Assembly (NCBI RefSeq): GCF_001718315.1
Contig: NZ_CP013362.1
Coordinates: forward strand, 3,224,001-3,288,000
Reading direction: 5' to 3'
DNA: 64,000 nucleotides
Source of the DNA: Burkholderia diffusa
GTDB taxonomy: Bacteria; Pseudomonadota; Gammaproteobacteria; Burkholderiales; Burkholderiaceae
Of the stretch, positions 18,563-32,935 are shown piece by piece. The position numbers were made by a program, and so were the translations under genes. The notes below the pieces were generated by a model. That model saw nothing but the letters and a program-made list of their open reading frames with translations, was not told where the DNA came from and did not search any database. How positions within the stretch are numbered: the first letter of the stretch is position 1; the number at the start of each line of letters is the position of its first letter.

Positions 18563-19288
18563 ATGAACGATCGCGAAGTCGCCGACTACTTGCTCGCCAA
18601 TCCCGAATTCTTCGCGCAACACGCGGAACTGCTCGCGACGATCCGTCTCGCGAACCCGCACGGCAAGGCCGCGATCTCGCTGCAGGAGCGGCAGATGGAG
18701 ATGCTGCGCGACAAGAACAAGCATCTCGAGCGCCGGCTCGCCGAGCTCATGCGCTACGGCCACGAGAACGACAGCCTGTCCGCGAAGTTCAGCCGCTGGA
18801 CCGCGCGCGTGATCGCGGAACGCGACCCGTACGCACTGCCGCGCACGATCGCCGAAGGCATCGCCGACGTGTTCGACGTGCCGCAGACCGCGCTGCGCGT
18901 ATGGGACGTCGCCGACACCTACGCGCAGGCCGATTTCGCGCGCCAGGTCGGCGAGGAAGTGCGCCTGTTCGCGAACGGGCTGTCGACGCCGTACTGCGGC
19001 GCGAACACCGGTTTCGAAGCGGCCCAGTGGCTCGCGCCCGCGCTTGCGGCACCGGCCGCGAACGCGGCGGAAGGCGCCGAAACCGCGCCGGCCGGCGACG
19101 GCGCGGCCACGTCGGTCGCGCTGCTCGCGCTGCGCGCGCCGCTCGGCGGCGCCGACGCCCCCGCGTTCGGCCTGCTCGTGCTCGGCTCGCCCGATCCGCG
19201 CCGCTTCCACGACGGAATGGCAACCGACTTCCTCGCGCAGATCGCCACGCTCGCGAGCGCCGCGCTCACGCGCCTGCTGCCGCACTGA
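18563..19288 (+). CDS. DUF484 family protein
   Basis: 241-aa cytoplasmic protein of the DUF484 (YigA-like) family, conserved between dapF and xerC in most proteobacteria but without a defined function. Visible: an N-terminal helix-rich opening (VADYLLANPEFFAQHAELLA), an invariant GKAAISLQERQMEMLRDKN coiled-coil stretch, and a GAF-like C-terminal half ending in FLAQIATLASAALTRLLP. The region about residues 160-180 is an Ala/Gly-rich insertion. The placement 36 nt after dapF and 10 nt before xerC implies co-transcription. Confidence 0.93.
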   Translation: MNDREVADYLLANPEFFAQHAELLATIRLANPHGKAAISLQERQMEMLRDKNKHLERRLAELMRYGHENDSLSAKFSRWTARVIAERDPYALPRTIAEGIADVFDVPQTALRVWDVADTYAQADFARQVGEEVRLFANGLSTPYCGANTGFEAAQWLAPALAAPAANAAEGAETAPAGDGAATSVALLALRAPLGGADAPAFGLLVLGSPDPRRFHDGMATDFLAQIATLASAALTRLLPH

Positions 19289-19298
19289 CACCGCGCCC

Positions 19299-20219
19299 AT
19301 GACTGACGATCCGATCGCCGCCTACCTGTCGAACCTGAAGCACGTCAGGCAGTTGTCGGAACACACGCTGCGCGCGTACACGCACGAACTCGACGAACTG
19401 AAGAAGCTCGCCGCCGGCCGCGCGCTCGATGCGCTCACGGCCGCCGACATGCGCGGCGCGGTCGCGCGCGCACATGCCGGTGGGCTGTCCGCGCGCTCGA
19501 TCTCGCACCGGCTGTCCGCGTGGCGCGCGTTCTACCGCTGGCTCGCGCAGCGCATCGAGATGCCCGCGAACCCCGTCGCCGCGGTGCGCGCGCCGAAACG
19601 GCCGAAAACGCTGCCGAAGGCGCTGTCGGTCGACGACGCATCCGCACTGATGGACGCGCCGCTCGCCGGCACGACCGAAGGCATCCGCGATCACGCGATA
19701 CTGGAGCTGTTCTATTCGTCCGGGCTGCGCCTGGCCGAACTGGTCGGGCTCGACGTCAGGTATACGGAGGCGGACGGCTACCGCTCGGCCGGCTGGCTCG
19801 ATCTCGCCGAAGCCGAAGTCACCGTGCGCGGCAAGGGCAACAAGGAACGCAAGGTGCCGGTCGGCCGCAAGGCGATCGACGCGCTGAACGCGTGGCTCGC
19901 GGTGCGCGACGAATTCGTGAAGCACGATCCGCATCCGCTGTTCGTGTCCGTGCGCGGCAACCGGATGGCACCGGGCGTCGTGCGCGACCGCGTGAAGCGC
20001 GCGGCGCTGGCCGCGGGGATCCCTGCCAACGTCCACCCGCACGTGCTGCGCCATTCATTCGCCACGCACGTGCTGCAGTCGAGCGGCGACCTGCGCGCGG
20101 TGCAGGAGCTGCTGGGCCATGCGAGCGTCGCCGCGACGCAGGTCTACACGTCGCTCGACTTCCAGCATCTCGCGAAAATTTACGACAGCGCGCATCCGCG
20201 CGCGAAGAAGCGCGACTGA
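19299..20219 (+). CDS. xerC: Site-specific tyrosine recombinase XerC
   Basis: Resolves chromosome dimers at dif together with XerD, under FtsK control. The active-site set is complete: R144 (SSGLRLAEL), K179 (RGKGNKERK), H248 and R251 (HPHVLRHSF), H274 (ELLGHASVA) and nucleophile Y283 (TQVYTSLD). The N-terminal core-binding domain starts MTDDPIAAYLSNLKHVRQLS. 306 aa, a standard length. It begins 10 nt after the DUF484 gene; an in-frame open reading 85 codons upstream is a shadow. Confidence 0.95.
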   Translation: MTDDPIAAYLSNLKHVRQLSEHTLRAYTHELDELKKLAAGRALDALTAADMRGAVARAHAGGLSARSISHRLSAWRAFYRWLAQRIEMPANPVAAVRAPKRPKTLPKALSVDDASALMDAPLAGTTEGIRDHAILELFYSSGLRLAELVGLDVRYTEADGYRSAGWLDLAEAEVTVRGKGNKERKVPVGRKAIDALNAWLAVRDEFVKHDPHPLFVSVRGNRMAPGVVRDRVKRAALAAGIPANVHPHVLRHSFATHVLQSSGDLRAVQELLGHASVAATQVYTSLDFQHLAKIYDSAHPRAKKRD

Positions 20220-20295
20220 CGCGCGTCCCTCCCTACCCGCCGCGCACGGCGGCCGGCCACGGCCGGCGCCGTCCGCGGCCTCTTTCGATCCGATC

Positions 20296-21510
20296 ATGCA
20301 AACCGTCACACTCAGACCGTCCAAGGACAAATCGCTGCTGCGCCGGCATCCGTGGATCTATGCCAATGCGATCGACCGCGTCGACGGCACGCCCGCGCCC
20401 GGCGCCACCGTGATCGTGCGCGCGCACGACGGCCGCTTTCTCGCGCGCGGCGCGTACAGCCCGCAGTCGCAGATCCGCGTGCGCGTGTGGAGCTTCGACG
20501 AGAACGAGCCGATCGATCACGCGTTCTTCAAGCGCCGCGTGCAGCGCGCGGTCGCGCACCGCACGACGATGGTGTCGGGCACGGGCGCGGTGCGGCTCGT
20601 GTTCGGCGAAGCCGACGGGCTGCCGGGGCTGATCGTCGACTACTACCTCGCGGACACGGCCGAACCGGACGCCGCGCCGCGCGGCCAGCTCGTGTGCCAG
20701 TTCATGGCCGCGGGCGTCGACGCGTGGAAGGACGCGATCGTCGCGGCACTCATCGGCGCGACCGGCTGCCCGAACGTGTACGAACGCTCTGACGTGTCGA
20801 TCCGCGGCAAGGAAGGGCTCGCGCAGACGACCGGCGTACTCGCGGGCGACGCGCCGCCCGCGACGCTGATCGCGAACGAAAACGGCGTGCGTTATCACGT
20901 CGACGTGCCGAATGGCCACAAGACGGGCTTCTATGTCGACCAGCGCGACAACCGCGCGCTCGTCGCGCAATACGCGGCCGGCCGCGACGTGCTCAACTGC
21001 TTCTGCTACACGGGCGGCTTCTCGCTCGCGGCGCTCAAGGGCGGCGCCAAACGCGTGGTGTCGATCGACTCGTCGGGCGACGCGCTCGCACTCGCGCAAC
21101 AGAACGTCGTGGCCAACGGCTTCGACGCCGAACGCGCGACCTGGCTCGACGCGGACGCGTTCAAGACGCTGCGCCGCCTCGTCGACGAAGGCGAGCGCTT
21201 CGACCTGATCGTGCTCGATCCGCCGAAGTTCGCGCCGACCCGCGACAGCGTCGACCGCGCATCGCGCGCATACAAGGACATCAACCTGAGCGGCTTCAGG
21301 CTGCTGCGTCCGGGCGGCCTGCTGTTCACGTACTCGTGCTCGGGGGCGATCGACATGGATCTGTTCCAGAAGATCGTCGCGGGCGCGGCGGCCGACGCGA
21401 AGGTCGATGCGCGAATCCTGAAGCGGCTCGGCGCGGGCGTCGATCACCCGCTGCTCGCCGCATTCCCGGAAGGCGAATATCTGAAGGGCCTGCTGTTGCA
21501 AATCGTCTGA
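20296..21510 (+). CDS. rlmI: 23S rRNA (cytosine-C5) methyltransferase RlmI family
   Basis: SAM-dependent methyltransferase acting on C1962 of 23S rRNA in E. coli. It has the N-terminal PUA-type domain (opening MQTVTLRPSKDKSLLRRHPW), a linker, then the Rossmann methyltransferase domain with DVLNCFCYTGGFSLAALKGG and the LDPPKFA motif, and the catalytic Cys in FTYSCSGAID. 404 aa. The ATG is preceded by only a weak binding site, but the N-terminal match is unambiguous. It follows xerC by 76 nt. Confidence 0.94.
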   Translation: MQTVTLRPSKDKSLLRRHPWIYANAIDRVDGTPAPGATVIVRAHDGRFLARGAYSPQSQIRVRVWSFDENEPIDHAFFKRRVQRAVAHRTTMVSGTGAVRLVFGEADGLPGLIVDYYLADTAEPDAAPRGQLVCQFMAAGVDAWKDAIVAALIGATGCPNVYERSDVSIRGKEGLAQTTGVLAGDAPPATLIANENGVRYHVDVPNGHKTGFYVDQRDNRALVAQYAAGRDVLNCFCYTGGFSLAALKGGAKRVVSIDSSGDALALAQQNVVANGFDAERATWLDADAFKTLRRLVDEGERFDLIVLDPPKFAPTRDSVDRASRAYKDINLSGFRLLRPGGLLFTYSCSGAIDMDLFQKIVAGAAADAKVDARILKRLGAGVDHPLLAAFPEGEYLKGLLLQIV

Positions 21511-21709
21511 TCGCCCCGATCTACGCGCACACTCGCGTCCGCCGGCCCTTGCCCGCTGGCGGCCCCGCGCTCGAGCCTGTCGTCCGGACGACGGGCGAGG
21601 GCTTGACAGGTATGTTTCAATGGATGGTTGTGCGCCCCGGCTCGCGAGTCGACGGCGCGACGCACACATCCTGGTTTTGACCCCGATTCACGAACCACAG
21701 GCGACCGAC

Positions 21710-22789
<1,080 letters not shown>

Positions 22790-23280
22790 GCGGTCGGGCC
22801 GCTGTCGCGGGCCCTCCATGCGGCCGCCTTCACGGGCGGCCGCGGCGCTTGCGCGGTGCCTTTTCCGGGCAGGGTTTCGCCGTCATCGCTTTTTCGCGAT
22901 TTGCGCGTTATATTTTCAAGATATTGGCGCAGCCGACGGGGATCGACCCGATACGGCGCCCGCTTGCGATTCAGTTACAATACGTGCCCGCTGGAGTACG
23001 GCAATAACAGGCCCGGTTCTTGCTGAACCATTACCCGGGCATCGCAACCGCGCCGGATCGCCCATCCGCCACCCGGCCGCGGCCGATGCGATCTGCCGCG
23101 CAGCACCGGTTCGCCGCGCGCGCAAGTCCGCGCCAGGGCTATCCTGGTATTTGAGAACCGGTTTTCCAGAGGCTTTCGGCCCCGCGGCGGCAAATCGCAA
23201 ATGATTGCAAGCGCAGTTGCGGGTAATCCCAAAGTGCAGGCAATATCTCCTGATTTGCCGCACATTGAAGAAGCAAGCAG
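22790..23280. other. 491-nt region between the CobW gene and dksA
   Basis: Contains a 9-bp hairpin (GCGGCCGCC 22820-22828 with GGCGGCCGC 22835-22843), which may end the cobW transcript although it has no T-run. A TACAAT (22976-22981) could be a -10 box for a long dksA leader. No zinc-box-like palindrome was seen by eye, so Zur control can neither be shown nor excluded. No open frame in it resembles a protein. Confidence 0.4.
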
Positions 23281-23697
23281 ATGACGAAGAAACTCTTGAC
23301 CGAAGCCGAAATCCTGAAGATGAGCGACAAGGATTACATGAATGAGGATCAGCTCGCCTTCTTCAAAAATCGGCTCGAACAGTTGCAGGCGGACATCCTC
23401 AAGAACGCAGGCCAGACGACCGAGAACCTGCGCGAGACGGTGATCGTGCCCGATCCCGCCGATCGCGCGACGATCGAGGAAGAGCACGCGCTCGAGCTGC
23501 GCACGCGCGATCGCGAACGCAAGCTCCTCAAGAAGGTTCAGCAGTCGCTCGCCCGCATCGATTCCGGCGATTACGGCTGGTGCGAGGAAACCGGCGAGCC
23601 GATCGGCATCCCGCGCCTGCTCGCGCGCCCGACGGCCACGCTGTCGCTCGAGGCGCAAGAGCGCCGCGAGCTGCGCCAGAAGCTGTTCGGCGACTGA
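23281..23697 (+). CDS. dksA: RNA polymerase-binding transcription factor DksA, Cys-poor form
   Basis: 138-aa secondary-channel regulator that potentiates ppGpp. The coiled-coil tip acidic pair is present (D58 and D61 in VPDPADRATIEEE), so the RNA polymerase contact should be intact. The zinc finger is degenerate: only C101 of the canonical CX2C-X17-CX2C remains, with T104, S122 and A125 in the other places (GWCEETGEP ... TATLSLEAQER). It should fold without zinc, as the DksA2-type paralogues of other bacteria do. This Cys-poor form is common in Burkholderiales. Preceded by a CobW-type GTPase; a strong terminator follows. Confidence 0.93.
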   Translation: MTKKLLTEAEILKMSDKDYMNEDQLAFFKNRLEQLQADILKNAGQTTENLRETVIVPDPADRATIEEEHALELRTRDRERKLLKKVQQSLARIDSGDYGWCEETGEPIGIPRLLARPTATLSLEAQERRELRQKLFGD

Positions 23698-23732
23698 TCG
23701 AGCGGCGTTCCGCTCCGACACGCTGCTTCCCG

Positions 23733-23766
23733 AAAGCGCGCGGCCTGCCGCGCGCTTTTTGTTTTT
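23733..23766 (+). terminator. Rho-independent terminator of dksA
   Basis: AAAGCGCGCGGC pairs with GCCGCGCGCTTT across a 2-nt centre and runs into TTTTTGTTTTT. Strong and at the right place, about 40 nt after the stop. Confidence 0.9.
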
Positions 23767-23932
23767 CCGGCACCGGTCCCGGCTAGCCGGCCGATTTGCC
23801 TCCCCTCTTGATATCCCGGCGCCCGCCCTAAAATGAAACGGATGCGCGCCGGGCCGCTCCCCGGCGCACTGCGATTCATGCGGCGGCGCCACGCGCCGCC
23901 CGACTCTTCCCCGTTTTTCTCAAGGAACGCAG

Positions 23933-24469
23933 ATGGAGCAATTTCACGGCACGACCATCGTTTCGGTCCGGCGCGGCGACAAGGTCGCGCTCGGCGGCGA
24001 CGGCCAGGTAACCCTCGGCAACATCGTCATGAAGGGTGGCGCGCGGAAAGTGCGGCGGATCTACAACAACCAGGTACTGGTCGGATTCGCGGGCGGCACC
24101 GCCGATGCGTTCTCGCTGCTCGATCGCTTCGAGGCGAAGCTCGAGAAGCACCAGGGCAACCTGACCCGCGCGGCCGTCGAACTCGCGAAGGACTGGCGCA
24201 CCGACCGGATGCTGCGCCGCCTCGAGGCAATGCTGATCACGGCCGATGCAACCACCACGCTCGTCATCACCGGCAACGGCGACGTGCTCGACCCGGAAGG
24301 TGGCATCTGCGCGATCGGTTCGGGCGGCGCCTATGCGCAGGCCGCGGCCCGCGCGCTCGCGGAGAACACCGAGTTGTCCCCGCGCGAGATCGTCGAGAAG
24401 TCGCTCGAGATCGCCGGCGACATGTGCATCTACACGAACCACAACCGCATCATCGAAACGATCGAGTAA
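23933..24469 (+). CDS. hslV: ATP-dependent protease peptidase subunit HslV
   Basis: N-terminal nucleophile (Thr) protease of the proteasome-like HslUV complex. Mature protein would begin at the Thr after MEQFHG, with [23 protein letters not shown] following, the family hallmark. 178 aa, standard. It lies immediately upstream of hslU (10-nt gap), forming the usual two-gene operon, which is heat-inducible in many proteobacteria; no sigma-32 box was identified by eye. Confidence 0.97.
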   Translation: MEQFHGTTIVSVRRGDKVALGGDGQVTLGNIVMKGGARKVRRIYNNQVLVGFAGGTADAFSLLDRFEAKLEKHQGNLTRAAVELAKDWRTDRMLRRLEAMLITADATTTLVITGNGDVLDPEGGICAIGSGGAYAQAAARALAENTELSPREIVEKSLEIAGDMCIYTNHNRIIETIE

Positions 24470-24479
24470 GGACCGCACC

Positions 24480-25823
24480 ATGAGCACCATGACCCCTGCC
24501 GAGATCGTCTCGGAACTCGACAAGCACATCATCGGCCAGGACAAGGCGAAGAAGGCGGTGGCCGTCGCGTTGCGCAACCGCTGGCGCCGCCAGCAGGTCG
24601 CCGAGCCGCTGCGCCAGGAAATCACGCCGAAGAACATCCTGATGATCGGGCCGACGGGCGTCGGCAAGACCGAAATCGCGCGCCGCCTCGCAAAGCTCGC
24701 CGACGCGCCGTTCATCAAGATCGAGGCGACCAAGTTCACCGAAGTCGGTTACGTCGGCCGCGACGTCGACAGCATCGTGCGCGACCTGATCGAGATCTCC
24801 GTCAAGCAGACGCGCGAATCCGAGATGCGCAAGGTGCGCAGCAAGGCGACCGACCAGGCGGAAGACCGCATCCTCGACATCCTGCTGCCGCAGCCGCGCG
24901 CGGTGGGCTTCGGCGGCAACGCGGATCACGCGAACGACGACAACAACGCGACGCGCCAGACCTTCCGCAAGCGTCTGCGCGAAGGCCAGCTCGACGACAA
25001 GGAAGTCGAACTCGACCTCGAGCAGCCGTCGGTGGGCATGGACATCATGGCGCCGCCGGGGATGGAAGAGATGACCGAGCAGATCCGCTCGATGTTCTCG
25101 AACCTCGGCAGCGGCAAGAAGCAGCGCCGCAAGGTGAAGATCAAGGAAGCGCTGAAGCTGCTGACCGACGAGGAAGCGGCGAAGATGCTCAACGACGAGG
25201 AAGTGAAGACGAAGGCCGTGCAGAACGTCGAGCAGAACGGCATCGTGTTCCTCGACGAGATCGACAAGATCACGTCGCGCAACAACGAAGGCAGCGGCGG
25301 CGAAGTGTCGCGCCAGGGCGTGCAGCGCGACCTGCTGCCGCTCGTCGAGGGCACGACGGTCAACACGAAGTACGGGATGGTGAAGACCGATCACATCCTG
25401 TTCATCGCGAGCGGCGCGTTCCATCTCGCGAAGCCGAGCGACCTGATTCCCGAACTGCAGGGCCGCTTCCCGATCCGCGTCGAGCTCGACTCGCTGTCGG
25501 TGAAGGATTTCGAGGCGATCCTCGTCGCGACCGACGCGAGCCTCGTCAAGCAGTACCAGGCGCTGCTCGCCACCGAGGACGTGCAGCTCGAGTTCGCCGA
25601 AGACGGCATTCGCCGCCTCGCCGAGATCGCGTACGCGGTCAACGAGAAGACCGAGAACATCGGTGCGCGCCGCCTGTACACGGTGATCGAGAAGCTGCTC
25701 GAGGAAGTGTCGTTCTCGGCCGGCAACCATGCCGGCGAGCGCGTGACGATCGACGCGAAGTATGTCGATCGCGCGCTCGGCGAAGTGGCGCAGGACGAAG
25801 ACCTGTCGCGCTACGTGCTGTAA
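24480..25823 (+). CDS. hslU: ATP-dependent protease ATPase subunit HslU
   Basis: AAA+ unfoldase that feeds substrates to HslV. Walker A is [14 protein letters not shown], Walker [11 protein letters not shown]; the I-domain insertion spans roughly residues 110-240, and the C-terminal docking tail ends in [13 protein letters not shown]. The start giving [20 protein letters not shown] (447 aa) has TAAGGA upstream; a long in-frame reading upstream is a shadow of hslV. Ends with a terminator facing the convergent RegA gene. Confidence 0.97.
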   Translation: MSTMTPAEIVSELDKHIIGQDKAKKAVAVALRNRWRRQQVAEPLRQEITPKNILMIGPTGVGKTEIARRLAKLADAPFIKIEATKFTEVGYVGRDVDSIVRDLIEISVKQTRESEMRKVRSKATDQAEDRILDILLPQPRAVGFGGNADHANDDNNATRQTFRKRLREGQLDDKEVELDLEQPSVGMDIMAPPGMEEMTEQIRSMFSNLGSGKKQRRKVKIKEALKLLTDEEAAKMLNDEEVKTKAVQNVEQNGIVFLDEIDKITSRNNEGSGGEVSRQGVQRDLLPLVEGTTVNTKYGMVKTDHILFIASGAFHLAKPSDLIPELQGRFPIRVELDSLSVKDFEAILVATDASLVKQYQALLATEDVQLEFAEDGIRRLAEIAYAVNEKTENIGARRLYTVIEKLLEEVSFSAGNHAGERVTIDAKYVDRALGEVAQDEDLSRYVL

Positions 25824-25846
25824 CGCGCGCGGTGTCGAATGCGAAA

Positions 25847-25873
25847 CGGGCGGCCCGGCGGGCCGCCCGTTTT
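25847..25873. terminator. Bidirectional terminator between hslU and the RegA-type gene
   Basis: CGGGCGGCCC and GGGCCGCCCG pair over a GGC loop, with TTTT on the right and AAA on the left. It separates convergent transcription units. Confidence 0.88.
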
Positions 25874-25906
25874 CGTTGGTGCGCCCGGCCGATGCCGCCG
25901 CGTCGG

Positions 25907-26449
25907 TTACTGCCGCACCGGCTTCTTCGCGAGCTTGCGTTGCAGCGTGCGGCGGTGCATGTTCAGCGCGCGCGCGGTCGCCGAGATGTTGTTGTTGTTC
26001 TCCGCCAGCACACGCTGGATGTGCTCCCATTCGAGCCGGTCGACCGACAGCACCACGGGATTCTCGAGCGCCTCGTCGGCCTGCACTTCGCTCGCGTTGG
26101 TCTGCAGCGCGGCCAGGATCGACTCGACGTTCGCGGGCTTCGCCAGATAGTTGTCGGCGCCTTCCTTCACCGCCTGCACGGCGGTCGCGATGCTCGCGTA
26201 GCCGGTCAGCACGAGGATCCGCGCGTCGGGCTGCAGGTCGCACAGCGGCGCGATCAGGCTCAGGCCCGAATCGTCGCCGAGATGCAGGTCGACGGTGATG
26301 AACTGGAACTTGCCGCCGGCCGCCAGCCGCAGCGCCGCCTCCTTGTCGTGCGCCTGCTGGACCGCGTAACCGCGGCGCTCGAGGCCGCGCGCGAGCGTGC
26401 CCGCGAACACCTCGTTGTCGTCGATCACCAGGAAATTGTTCTCGCTCAT
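25907..26449 (-). CDS. regA: Response regulator of the RegA/PrrA/ActR family
   Basis: 180-aa regulator: receiver domain (phospho-acceptor D54 in TVDLHLGDDSG, acidic pocket VIDDNEVF, Lys in YLAKPANVES) and a Fis-type HTH at the C-terminus (WEHIQRVLAENNNNISATARALNMHRRTLQRKL). In alpha- and beta-proteobacteria RegA controls respiratory, nitrogen and redox balancing genes. It overlaps none of its partner: 13 nt separate it from the upstream kinase gene, so the two are co-transcribed. Confidence 0.93.
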   Translation of the reverse strand: MSENNFLVIDDNEVFAGTLARGLERRGYAVQQAHDKEAALRLAAGGKFQFITVDLHLGDDSGLSLIAPLCDLQPDARILVLTGYASIATAVQAVKEGADNYLAKPANVESILAALQTNASEVQADEALENPVVLSVDRLEWEHIQRVLAENNNNISATARALNMHRRTLQRKLAKKPVRQ

Positions 26450-26462
26450 GTGGTTTCTCCGT

Positions 26463-30186
<3,724 letters not shown>

Positions 30187-30860
30187 CGGAAGAACAGGCC
30201 ACACCGTCCCGCCCGCGCCCGAAGCCGGGCGAGCGCCGCGTGATGATCCTGCAGACGCTCGCCGCGATGCTCGAGGCGCCGAAGCCGGAAAAAATCACGA
30301 CGGCCGCGCTCGCGGCCCGCCTCGACGTGTCGGAAGCCGCGCTGTACCGTCATTTCACCAGCAAGGCGAAGATGTACGAAGGCCTGATCGAGTTCATCGA
30401 GCAGGCACTGTTCGGGCTCGTCAACCAGATCGTCGCGAAGGAGCCCAACGGCGTGCAGCAAGCGCGCACGATCGCGCTGACGATGCTCAATTTCGCCGCG
30501 AAGAATCCGGGCATGACGCGCGTGCTGACGGGCGAGGCGCTGGTCGGCGAGGACGACCGGCTCACCGAGCGCGTGAACCAGCTGCTCGACCGGATCGAGG
30601 CAACCGTCAAACAGTGCCTGCGGGTCGCGCGTACCGAGGCGCAGGCGCCCGACGGCGCCGCGCCGTTCGTGCTGCCGGCCGACTACGATCCCGCCGCGCG
30701 CGCGAGCCTGCTCGTCAGCTACGTGATCGGCAAGTGGCACCGGTTCGCGAAAGGCGGGTTCCAGAAGTCGCCCGGTGAGCAGGCCGACGCGCATTTGCGG
30801 CTGATCCTGCAGTAGCCGGGCGCGGCCGGCCCGCGAAATCCGCGCCGCGCGGAATTCCGC

Positions 30861-31068
30861 TATACTCCTCCGACCTGCCGCCACGTTGGCGGCGGGTCGG
30901 AAGCGCGCCGATTTGCTGACTCGATTGCGGGCGCGCGAACCGACGGGCCTCGATGCGTCTTCGTCCCGGCGGTTCACTACAAATGCGGCTAAAGAGGTCG
31001 TCAGCCGCGCATCTTCGCCTCCGCGCATCGCCGACACCGTTTAGCCGCCCAGTCATAAGGCGGAACGA
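30861..31068 (+). promoter_or_regulatory. metX promoter and structured leader, SAM-II-like switch candidate
   Basis: A TATACT (30861-30866) is followed by a 13-bp hairpin (30870-30882 with 30888-30900). Next come a second hairpin with a 17-nt loop (GAACCG-A-CGGG 30937-30947, CCCG-G-CGGTTC 30965-30975) and AAATGCGGCTAAAGAGG (30981-30997). CCTC in the loop can pair with the terminal GAGG, giving a pseudoknot resembling SAM-II. GCGGCTAAA (30985-30993) is also fully complementary to TTTAGCCGC (31040-31048), whose CCGCC can instead pair with GGCGG (31059-31063), the ribosome binding site of metX. The pairings are seen; ligand binding is inferred. Confidence 0.65.
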
Positions 31069-32214
31069 ATGGAATCGATCGGCATCGTCGCTCCACAGAC
31101 CATGCACTTCGCCGAACCGCTGCGCTTGCAAAGCGGCAGCGTGATCGGCAACTATCAGCTCGTCGTCGAGACCTACGGCGAGCTCAACGCCGCGCGCTCG
31201 AACGCGGTGCTCGTCTGCCACGCGCTCAACGCGTCGCACCACGTCGCCGGCATCTACGCGGACGATCCGCGCAGCACCGGCTGGTGGGACAACATGGTCG
31301 GCCCGGGCAAGCCGCTCGACACCAACCGCTTCTTCGTGATCGGCGTGAACAACCTCGGCTCGTGCTTCGGCTCGACGGGCCCGATGAGCATCGATCCGTC
31401 GTCCGGCAAGCCGTATGGCGCGCGCTTTCCGGTCGTCACCGTCGAGGACTGGGTGCATGCGCAGGCGCGCGTCGCCGACGCATTCGGCATCGAGCGCTTC
31501 GCCGCCGTGATGGGCGGCAGCCTCGGCGGGATGCAAGCGCTCGCGTGGAGCCTGATGTATCCGGAGCGGGTCGCCCACTGTATCGACATCGCGTCGACGC
31601 CGAAGCTGTCCGCGCAGAACATCGCATTCAACGAGGTCGCGCGCTCGGCGATTCTGTCGGACCCCGACTTCCACGGCGGCGACTACTACGCGCACGGCGT
31701 GAAGCCGAAGCGCGGCCTGCGCGTCGCGCGGATGATCGGCCACATCACGTATCTCTCCGACGACGACATGGCCGAGAAATTCGGCCGTGCGCTGCGCCGC
31801 GCGGACGGCGCGCTCGACGCGTACAACTTCAGCTTCGACGTCGAATTCGAGGTCGAGTCGTACCTGCGCTACCAGGGCGACAAGTTCGCCGACTACTTCG
31901 ACGCGAACACCTACCTGCTGATCACGCGCGCGCTCGACTACTTCGACCCGGCAAAGGCGTTCGACGGCAACCTGACGGCCGCGCTCGCCCACACGCAGGC
32001 GAAGTACCTGATCGCGAGCTTCTCGACCGACTGGCGCTTCGCGCCCGCGCGTTCGCGCGAGATCGTGAAGGCGCTGCTCGACAACAAGCGCACGGTCAGC
32101 TACGCGGAGATCGATGCGCCGCACGGCCACGACGCGTTCCTGCTCGACGACGCGCGCTATCACAACCTGCTGCGCGCGTATTACGAACGAATCGCCAACG
32201 AGGTGGGTGCATGA
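31069..32214 (+). CDS. metX: Homoserine O-acyltransferase MetX
   Basis: Alpha/beta-hydrolase-fold enzyme activating homoserine for methionine synthesis, using acetyl- or succinyl-CoA; the donor cannot be read from the sequence with confidence. The nucleophile Ser is in [15 protein letters not shown], and the acid-base His in [11 protein letters not shown]. The N-terminus [20 protein letters not shown] is typical of beta-proteobacteria. 381 aa. AAGGCGG sits 5 nt before the ATG and is part of a switching hairpin in the leader. Overlaps metW by 4 nt (ATGA). Confidence 0.96.
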   Translation: MESIGIVAPQTMHFAEPLRLQSGSVIGNYQLVVETYGELNAARSNAVLVCHALNASHHVAGIYADDPRSTGWWDNMVGPGKPLDTNRFFVIGVNNLGSCFGSTGPMSIDPSSGKPYGARFPVVTVEDWVHAQARVADAFGIERFAAVMGGSLGGMQALAWSLMYPERVAHCIDIASTPKLSAQNIAFNEVARSAILSDPDFHGGDYYAHGVKPKRGLRVARMIGHITYLSDDDMAEKFGRALRRADGALDAYNFSFDVEFEVESYLRYQGDKFADYFDANTYLLITRALDYFDPAKAFDGNLTAALAHTQAKYLIASFSTDWRFAPARSREIVKALLDNKRTVSYAEIDAPHGHDAFLLDDARYHNLLRAYYERIANEVGA

Positions 32215-32819
32215 ACCAGCAAGCGCTGAACTCCCTGTCCGCACGTGCGGACTTCCGTGCGATCGCCCGCTGGGTCGAACCGCGCTCGACCGTGCTCGAT
32301 CTCGGCTGCGGCGACGGCTCGCTGCTGTCGCTGCTGTCCGAGGAACTGGACGTGTCCGGCTACGGGATCGAACTGAACGACGCCGGCGTGCTCGCGAGCG
32401 CGAAGAACGGCATCAACGTGATCCAGCAGAACCTGGAAGACGGCCTGCGCCTGTTCGAGGATCACAGCTTCGATTTCGCGATCCTGTCGCAAACGCTGCA
32501 GACGATCCACCAGACGGCCGCGATCCTGCGCGAAACCGCGCGTGTCGGGCGAGAATGCATCGTGTCGTTCCCGAATTTCGGCTACTGGGCGCACCGGCTG
32601 TCGGTGCTGCGCGGCCGGATGCCGGTATCGAAGTCGCTGCCTTACCAATGGCACAACACGCCGAACGTCCGGGTGCTGACGATCAAGGATTTCGAGGCGC
32701 TCGCGCCGGAAGTCGGCGTCACGATCCTCGATCGCATCGTGCTGCACGAAGGCCAGCCGATTCGATGGGGAGCGAACTGGCGTGGTAGTCTTGCTGTCTA
32801 CCGCGTCAAGCGCAGCTGA
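32211..32819 (+). CDS. metW: Methionine biosynthesis protein MetW
   Basis: Class I SAM-dependent methyltransferase-like protein that always accompanies MetX; it is thought to be needed for MetX activity or to regulate it. SAM-binding motif I is [17 protein letters not shown]. 202 aa, standard. The ATGA overlap with metX means the two are translated together and would share control by the metX leader. Confidence 0.95.
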   Translation: MNQQALNSLSARADFRAIARWVEPRSTVLDLGCGDGSLLSLLSEELDVSGYGIELNDAGVLASAKNGINVIQQNLEDGLRLFEDHSFDFAILSQTLQTIHQTAAILRETARVGRECIVSFPNFGYWAHRLSVLRGRMPVSKSLPYQWHNTPNVRVLTIKDFEALAPEVGVTILDRIVLHEGQPIRWGANWRGSLAVYRVKRS

Positions 32820-32935
32820 GCCGGGGAGCCGTTGACGGATGATCCGGCCCGCACCCGCGTGCGGCCGCCCCTCCCGCGCCGTGCGCGCCGCCTGCGCTGC
32901 CGCCGCAATCAGTCAACGCTACCCAGTTCCTGTCC

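Noticed and set aside
30870-30900. 13-bp hairpin read as the slmA terminator
   Set aside because: No T-run follows (AAGCGCGCC) and a TATACT box sits just before it, so it fits better as the 5' end of the metX leader; not fully excluded.
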